This document shows, piece after piece, positions 13,751-17,857 of a stretch of DNA of 17,857 bases; position 1 is the stretch's first letter, and each line of letters opens with the position of its first letter. The position numbers and the translations under genes were made by a program. Location: NCBI GenBank assembly GCA_019136395.1, contig JAGVUH010000516.1, positions 1 through 17,857 on the forward strand, read 5' to 3'. The notes below the pieces were generated by a model, which worked only from the letters and a program-made list of their open reading frames with translations, was not told where the DNA came from and did no database searches. The stretch comes from Gammaproteobacteria bacterium (lineage in GTDB: Bacteria > Pseudomonadota > Gammaproteobacteria > Chromatiales > Chromatiaceae).

Positions 13751-15595
13751 ATGTTGAAGACCATCCGCGCCAAAATGCTGCTGGGCTTCGGCCTCATGCT
13801 CACCGCCGTCCTCAGCCTGCTCGGTTATTTCTTGTACGCCGAGGTCAAGGGCACGGTCATCCCCCTGACCCAGGAATTCAGCCAGGAGGTCTTGCGTGCC
13901 CGCTCGGCGGGTCTGGGCAATCTGTTCCGGGGTTATCTGAACGACATGCGCATCCTGTCCCGCGATGCCGTGTTTCGCGGTGGGGACATGGCGGCCATTC
14001 AACGCGAACTGGCCCACCGCATGCTCGGCATCAATCCCGATTACGAGATGGTCTTCTTCGCCGATGCCCAGGGCCAGTACGTCGGCTCCATCGGCGCGAC
14101 CGGTCAGGTCGCCGACCGCGGTTACTTCAAGGCGATCATGGTGGAGGGCCAGGACCAGGTCATCAGCGAACCGGTGGTCTCCCGCGCCACCGGGGCGACG
14201 GTCTTCGTGGTCGCCGCCGCCGTCACCGACGATCAAGGGCAGCGGGTCGGTCTGGTCGCCGCCACGGTGCTGCTGGATACCCTGTCGGAGATCGCCGGGA
14301 CCATCGGCATCGGCGAGCATGGCTTTGGCTGGGTCATGGACCATCAGGGGCTCTTGATCGCCCACCCCAACGACCAGTTGCGCATGCGGCTCAACCTCCT
14401 GCACGCCGGCGCCCAGGGTTATCAGGGCCTGGAGGAGATCGCCCAGACCCTGGCCCGGGGCGAGGGGGGGGTGGGCACCTACCGGCGTCCGGACGGCACC
14501 CTCTTCGCCACCATCTACAACCCCATTCCCAACACCCCGAACTGGGGGCTGGGCGTCTCGCTCCAGGAGGCGGAGCTGATGGGGCGGGCCTACGGCCTGA
14601 TGCGCGCGCTCCTGTGGGGCATGGCCGCCGTCATGGCCGCCGTGCTGGTGCTGGTGTTCGTGGTCTCGGGACGCATCGCGGCCCCGGTGCGCCAACTGGC
14701 GCAGGGGGTGGCCTATGTCAGTTCCGGCCACCTCGATCAGCGCCTGGAGGTGCGCACCGGGGACGAGATCCAGGCCCTGGCCGAGGATTTCAATCGCATG
14801 ACCCAGAACCTCAAGGACCATATCCGCGACCTGGCGCGGGTCACGGCGGAAAAGGCCCGGGTGGACGGCGAACTGCGCGCCGCCAACCGCATCCAGGCCA
14901 GCATGCTGCCGCGCCTCTTCCCGCCCTATCCCGACATCGCCAATCTCGACCTCTACGCCACCATGGAGCCGGCCAAGGAGGTAGGCGGTGACTTCTACGA
15001 CTTCTATCCCCTGGACGACCATCGCCTCTGTTTCTGCATCGGCGACGTCTCCGGCAAGGGGGTGCCGGCGGCCCTGTTCATGGTCATCGGCATGACCATC
15101 CTCAAGAACCTGGTCCGTCAGGGCCAGCCCCTGGGGGAGGTCTTCGTCCAGGCCAACAACATGCTCTGTTCCGAAAACGACATGTTCATCACCGCCTTCA
15201 TGGGCATCCTCGATGCCACCACCGGGGAATTGGAGTATGTCTCCGCCGGCCACAATCCCCCACTGCTCGCCCGCGCGGGCGGGGATTTTGCCTACCTGGA
15301 CACCCCCATCCACCTCTTCCTGGGGGGCATGGAGGGGGTGGGCTACCAGTCCTCCCGGCTGACCCTGGGCGCGGCGGACGTCCTCTTCCTCTATACCGAC
15401 GGCCTCACCGAGGCCCAGGACATCCGGGGCGCCTTCTTCACCGGCCCGCGCATGATCGCGGCGATCAACGCCCTCCCGGAGCGTCGGGTGCGGGAGCTGA
15501 TCGGCGGTATGCGAGAGGCAGTCGCCCAGTTCGTCCAGGAGGCCCCGGCGGCGGATGACCTGACCATGCTGGCCCTGACCATCACGGCCGGGTAG
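13751..15595 (+). CDS. dCache-HAMP-SpoIIE (RsbU-type) PP2C serine phosphatase, membrane receptor
   Basis: This 614-residue receptor phosphatase has a first transmembrane helix (about 9-28), an extracytoplasmic dCache-like sensor domain (about 35-285, with ILSRDAVFRGG, YEMVFFADAQGQYVG, DRGYFKAIMVEG and HPNDQ), a second helix (about 290-311), a HAMP domain (about 312-366, ending DEIQALAEDFNRMTQNL) and a SpoIIE/PP2C domain (about 400-612). Metal-binding aspartates are intact: GGDFYD (412-417), GDVSGKG (431-437), TDGLTEA (549-555) and ADDLTML (from 601). RsbU/SpoIIE phosphatases dephosphorylate STAS-domain anti-anti-sigma proteins in partner switching; no STAS protein is in the window. ATG 13751 is preceded by CAGGGAG. 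The divergent neighbour carries an RsbW-like tail, which may be its functional counterpart. The two downstream genes are probably co-transcribed. Confidence 0.93.
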   Translation: MLKTIRAKMLLGFGLMLTAVLSLLGYFLYAEVKGTVIPLTQEFSQEVLRARSAGLGNLFRGYLNDMRILSRDAVFRGGDMAAIQRELAHRMLGINPDYEMVFFADAQGQYVGSIGATGQVADRGYFKAIMVEGQDQVISEPVVSRATGATVFVVAAAVTDDQGQRVGLVAATVLLDTLSEIAGTIGIGEHGFGWVMDHQGLLIAHPNDQLRMRLNLLHAGAQGYQGLEEIAQTLARGEGGVGTYRRPDGTLFATIYNPIPNTPNWGLGVSLQEAELMGRAYGLMRALLWGMAAVMAAVLVLVFVVSGRIAAPVRQLAQGVAYVSSGHLDQRLEVRTGDEIQALAEDFNRMTQNLKDHIRDLARVTAEKARVDGELRAANRIQASMLPRLFPPYPDIANLDLYATMEPAKEVGGDFYDFYPLDDHRLCFCIGDVSGKGVPAALFMVIGMTILKNLVRQGQPLGEVFVQANNMLCSENDMFITAFMGILDATTGELEYVSAGHNPPLLARAGGDFAYLDTPIHLFLGGMEGVGYQSSRLTLGAADVLFLYTDGLTEAQDIRGAFFTGPRMIAAINALPERRVRELIGGMREAVAQFVQEAPAADDLTMLALTITAG

Positions 15596-15608
15596 GCTGG
15601 CCCCAAGC

Positions 15609-16760
15609 ATGATTCACATCGCCACCATACCCGCCGAGGGACTGGACTTCGAGACCTTTCTCGAGGTCCCCCGGACCATCCATGACCAGGGTTCGCGTTG
15701 GCGTGAGCACTCCAGCGCGCGGACCCGACGGATGCTCGCGCGGGGGCTCAATCCCTTCTGGCGACAGGCTGAATCCGCCCTGTTCCTGGCCTGGGCGGGC
15801 GCACGCCCCGTCGGGCGGATCGGTGCCACGCGCCGCAGCCTCGCGGGACGGGAGGCGGCTGGGGCAAGGGATGGTTTTTTCGGTTTTTTCGAGTCCATTG
15901 CCGATCCCGAAGTCGCCCGCGCGCTGCTGACCGCGGCGGCGGACTGGCTGCGGGAGCGGGGTTGTACCCGTATGCTGGGCCCCTGTCAGCCGACGCCGGA
16001 TTTCGACGGTTTCGGCCTGCTGGTGGAGGGATTCGATGCGCGACGCCTGAGCGGCGAATCCTTCAATCCCGATTATTATCCGGCCTTGTTCGCGGCCTGT
16101 GGCTTGCACCCGGAGAAAGATTATTTCTCTTTCCAGAACAATATGCTCGACAACCCGGTCTTCGAGCGCGAGATGGCGCGGCTGGGGCGGTATCGAGCGC
16201 GTCACGCCTCGGCCCGGGTGCGGTCGTTCGATGTGGCGCGGTTCGAGCGCGACACGGCGATCGTGCGGGACATCCTGGCGTGCGCCTATGCGGATCAGCC
16301 ACTCTATGCGCCGCTGGATTTCGACACCTATGCCTTCCATCTCCACACGCTCGCGCGCCGGGAAGACATGCACTGGTTCCTGATCGTGGAGATCGACGGG
16401 CAGCCGGTAGGGGTGAACCTGCTGGCGCCGAATGAGAACGAACGGCTGCATGGCTTGGCGCCCCGGGGGATCGGCACCAGCGAATTCAGCATCCTGCCTG
16501 AGTATCATCACACCCAGGCGGCCGCGGCGCTCTTCCATGACAGTTGGGCCCGGGCGCGACGCCAGGGTTTTGCCTGGGCGTCCATGGCCTATCAGGACGA
16601 ACACCATGTCAGCATGCACCGCATGCTTGAAAAGGTTGGTTCTTTTCGGGCGAAACGCTTCCGGCTGTATCAAATGCCGCTGAACGCCGCGACCGACCCT
16701 GCCACCACGGGACCGGCGTCGGCTCTTGCGCTCACGACCCGCCACCCTGGCACCGTCTGA
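15609..16760 (+). CDS. YghO-like GNAT-superfamily protein
   Basis: This 383-residue protein resembles the YghO-like family of GNAT-fold proteins. Visible family features are LNPFWRQAESALFLAWAGARPVGRIGA (residues about 47-73), GFFGFFES (from 88), a mid-protein segment GPCQPTPDFDGFGLLVEGFD and a second GNAT-like half around WFLIVEIDGQPVGVNLLAPNEN. The acceptor substrate of the family is not established. The start is ATG 15609, 13 bp after the phosphatase stop; only a weak ribosome-binding site is visible, so coupling to the upstream gene is likely. Its stop overlaps the ATG of the CDF-like gene by one base (TGATG). The last ~25 residues (Ala/Thr/Pro-rich) look like a disordered tail. Confidence 0.82.
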   Translation: MIHIATIPAEGLDFETFLEVPRTIHDQGSRWREHSSARTRRMLARGLNPFWRQAESALFLAWAGARPVGRIGATRRSLAGREAAGARDGFFGFFESIADPEVARALLTAAADWLRERGCTRMLGPCQPTPDFDGFGLLVEGFDARRLSGESFNPDYYPALFAACGLHPEKDYFSFQNNMLDNPVFEREMARLGRYRARHASARVRSFDVARFERDTAIVRDILACAYADQPLYAPLDFDTYAFHLHTLARREDMHWFLIVEIDGQPVGVNLLAPNENERLHGLAPRGIGTSEFSILPEYHHTQAAAALFHDSWARARRQGFAWASMAYQDEHHVSMHRMLEKVGSFRAKRFRLYQMPLNAATDPATTGPASALALTTRHPGTV

Positions 16761-17653
16761 TGTCAGACCCGCACGGCGACCCCTTGCGCAAACAGGAGCG
16801 CGCGATCTTCCTCAGCTTCCTGCTGGCGCTGGCCGGCTTTCTGCCGACGGCCCTGGTCGCGGTGTTCTCGGGCTCGATCCTGCTCATGAGCGATCTTCCG
16901 GCCTACGCCCGAGGCATCTTCACCACCTTCATGGGCTGGAAGATCCTGCGCTCCATTCGTCGCGGGCGCATTCATGGCTACGATTACGGCACCGACAAGA
17001 TCCAGTCATTGGCGGCTATCGTCGGCTCCCTCCTGTATCTTGGCACCCTGGGTCTATTTGCGGTCTGGGCGATCGGCCGCCTGTTCGCGCCGGCCGAGTT
17101 GCATCCGACTTTCACCCTCTTCGGCCTGTTGATCCAGTTGATCGACTGTGCGGTCAGCGCCTGGTTGTGGCGGTTCCATCGCAACCTCGCCAGGCTACAG
17201 GTTTCACCGGTCATGGAGATGCAATGGCGGGCCTATCGCGGAGACACTCTGCTGTCGCTGGCGCTCGCCATCAGTCTGGCACTGACGCTGCTGTTGGATG
17301 ACTTTTCCTGGTCGGTATATCTCGATCCCATTCTGGCGCTGATCTTCGTCGCCTATGTCGGGCTGTCGTTCCTGCCCGTCCTGGCCAATGATCTCAACGA
17401 CCTGCTCGATAAAACCCTGCGGGAGGATCTGCAACTGCGCATCGATCGCCGCCTGGCCGAGCATTTCAATGACTACACGGCCTTTCATGGCGTGCGTTCG
17501 CGCCGCGCAGGGGGGCGGACCTTCATCGATCTCGCCCTGAGTTTCGACCCTGATACCCCCACGGCCAGCACGCTGAATACCGTCAGGCAACTGCGCGAGA
17601 AGCTGGAGGGTGATATTCCCGGTAGCGAAGTGCGCGTGGTGCTCATACCCTGA
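16760..17653 (+). CDS. Cation diffusion facilitator (CDF) family membrane protein with incomplete metal site
   Basis: This 297-residue protein has the CDF layout: six predicted membrane helices in residues 15-205, then a cytoplasmic ferredoxin-like dimerisation domain (about 215-297, ending GDIPGSEVRVVLIP). The motif HGYDYGTDKIQSL (72-84) after the second helix is characteristic. CDF proteins export Zn2+, Fe2+, Mn2+ or other divalent cations by proton exchange. The transport site appears incomplete. In helix 2 D45 is present but the partner four residues later is Y49. In helix 5 D162 is present but the position four residues before is A158, where a His is usual. The protein may therefore have altered specificity or a non-transport role. 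ATG 16760 overlaps the upstream stop. Nothing suggests truncation. Confidence 0.87.
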   Translation: MSDPHGDPLRKQERAIFLSFLLALAGFLPTALVAVFSGSILLMSDLPAYARGIFTTFMGWKILRSIRRGRIHGYDYGTDKIQSLAAIVGSLLYLGTLGLFAVWAIGRLFAPAELHPTFTLFGLLIQLIDCAVSAWLWRFHRNLARLQVSPVMEMQWRAYRGDTLLSLALAISLALTLLLDDFSWSVYLDPILALIFVAYVGLSFLPVLANDLNDLLDKTLREDLQLRIDRRLAEHFNDYTAFHGVRSRRAGGRTFIDLALSFDPDTPTASTLNTVRQLREKLEGDIPGSEVRVVLIP

Positions 17654-17857
17654 GCGATCCGAATGAAACCCGAGCTTGGATCGAAGTCCCCCACCGGTAC
17701 TGGAGGCTTAGCCAAGGTCTATCCACTCCTGCGCACCGCGGATCTGGCCATTCCTCGCTCACAGGAGACGGTGCCGCCCCCTCACCTTGGGACCCACCAG
17801 TCAACGCGCGCGGGATGCTGAGCGTCCATTGAGGGGGCCAGGGTGCTTTGCCCCCAA
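17654..17857. other. Non-coding end of window
   Basis: No gene with credible codon use is seen in the last ~204 bp. The final bases (17829-17857) can form an imperfect GC-rich hairpin of the TTGAGGGGGC / GCCCCCAA type, which could be a terminator for the plus-strand operon, but the window ends before any T-run would be seen. Confidence 0.3.

Noticed and set aside
13697..15610. A 637-codon open frame on the minus strand opposite the SpoIIE phosphatase gene
   Set aside because: Its product is a His/Asp/Gly/Gln-rich composition typical of antisense frames in GC-rich DNA, and the plus strand encodes a complete phosphatase with all motifs.
15582..16745. Minus-strand 387-codon open frame opposite the GNAT gene
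   Set aside because: Arg/Pro-rich shadow; the plus frame has clear family motifs and is coupled to both neighbours.
17829..17857. GC-rich hairpin at the end of the window as an intrinsic terminator
   Set aside because: The stem is imperfect and the window ends before a T-run could be seen.

Overview
The window reads as chromosomal DNA of a GC-rich gammaproteobacterium. A purple-sulfur-bacterium-like (Chromatiales) host is my best guess, from GC-rich codon use, PepN, Lnt, a NapH-like polyferredoxin and a SpoIIE phosphatase; this is an inference, not an identification. Genes are dense and have strongly GC-biased third codon positions, except for a visibly AT-richer patch at about 7400-8850 that encodes small secreted proteins.

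Layout. (1) 1-807, plus: the 3' end of aminopeptidase N. (2) 7071-913, minus: a tightly packed five-gene operon, transcribed as TolC-like outer-membrane protein, PAS-domain/HlyD adaptor fusion, MacB-type ATPase, MacB-type permease, OmpR-family response regulator. No histidine kinase is in the operon. (3) 8800-7461 and 9416-9105, minus: four small Sec-exported proteins, two of them clear paralogs and one with eight cysteines. (4) 11223-9652, minus: apolipoprotein N-acyltransferase family protein. (5) 11216-11713, plus: a short protein resembling a degenerate histidine-kinase ATPase domain. (6) 13574-11802, minus: a NapH-like membrane polyferredoxin whose C-terminal region appears to carry two compensating frameshifts and encodes an ATPase-like domain. 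(7) 13751-17653, plus: a probable operon of a dCache-HAMP-SpoIIE (RsbU-type) phosphatase, a YghO-like GNAT protein and a CDF-family transporter with an incomplete metal site.

The main discovery is a regulatory element that occurs four times, always intergenic and always pointing at a minus-strand gene. It is a 10-bp-phased direct repeat (best form GGTAATATTCGGTAAGGTT), followed after exactly 19 nt in every copy by a -10-like hexamer TA(T/G/A)CAT. Direct repeats one helical turn apart just upstream of a -10 box are the usual target of OmpR/PhoB-family activators, and the pump operon ends with such a regulator. The four copies precede the pump operon, the three-gene secreted cluster, the cysteine-rich secreted gene and the polyferredoxin gene. 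I infer a local regulon in which the response regulator controls its own pump operon, a set of Sec-exported small proteins and a redox-type membrane protein.

A working model, which is inference: the small proteins reach the periplasm by Sec, and the MacAB-TolC-like pump may export them or respond to them. The unusual cytoplasmic PAS domain fused to the adaptor could connect a cytoplasmic signal to pump activity. The phosphate donor of the response regulator is not in the operon.
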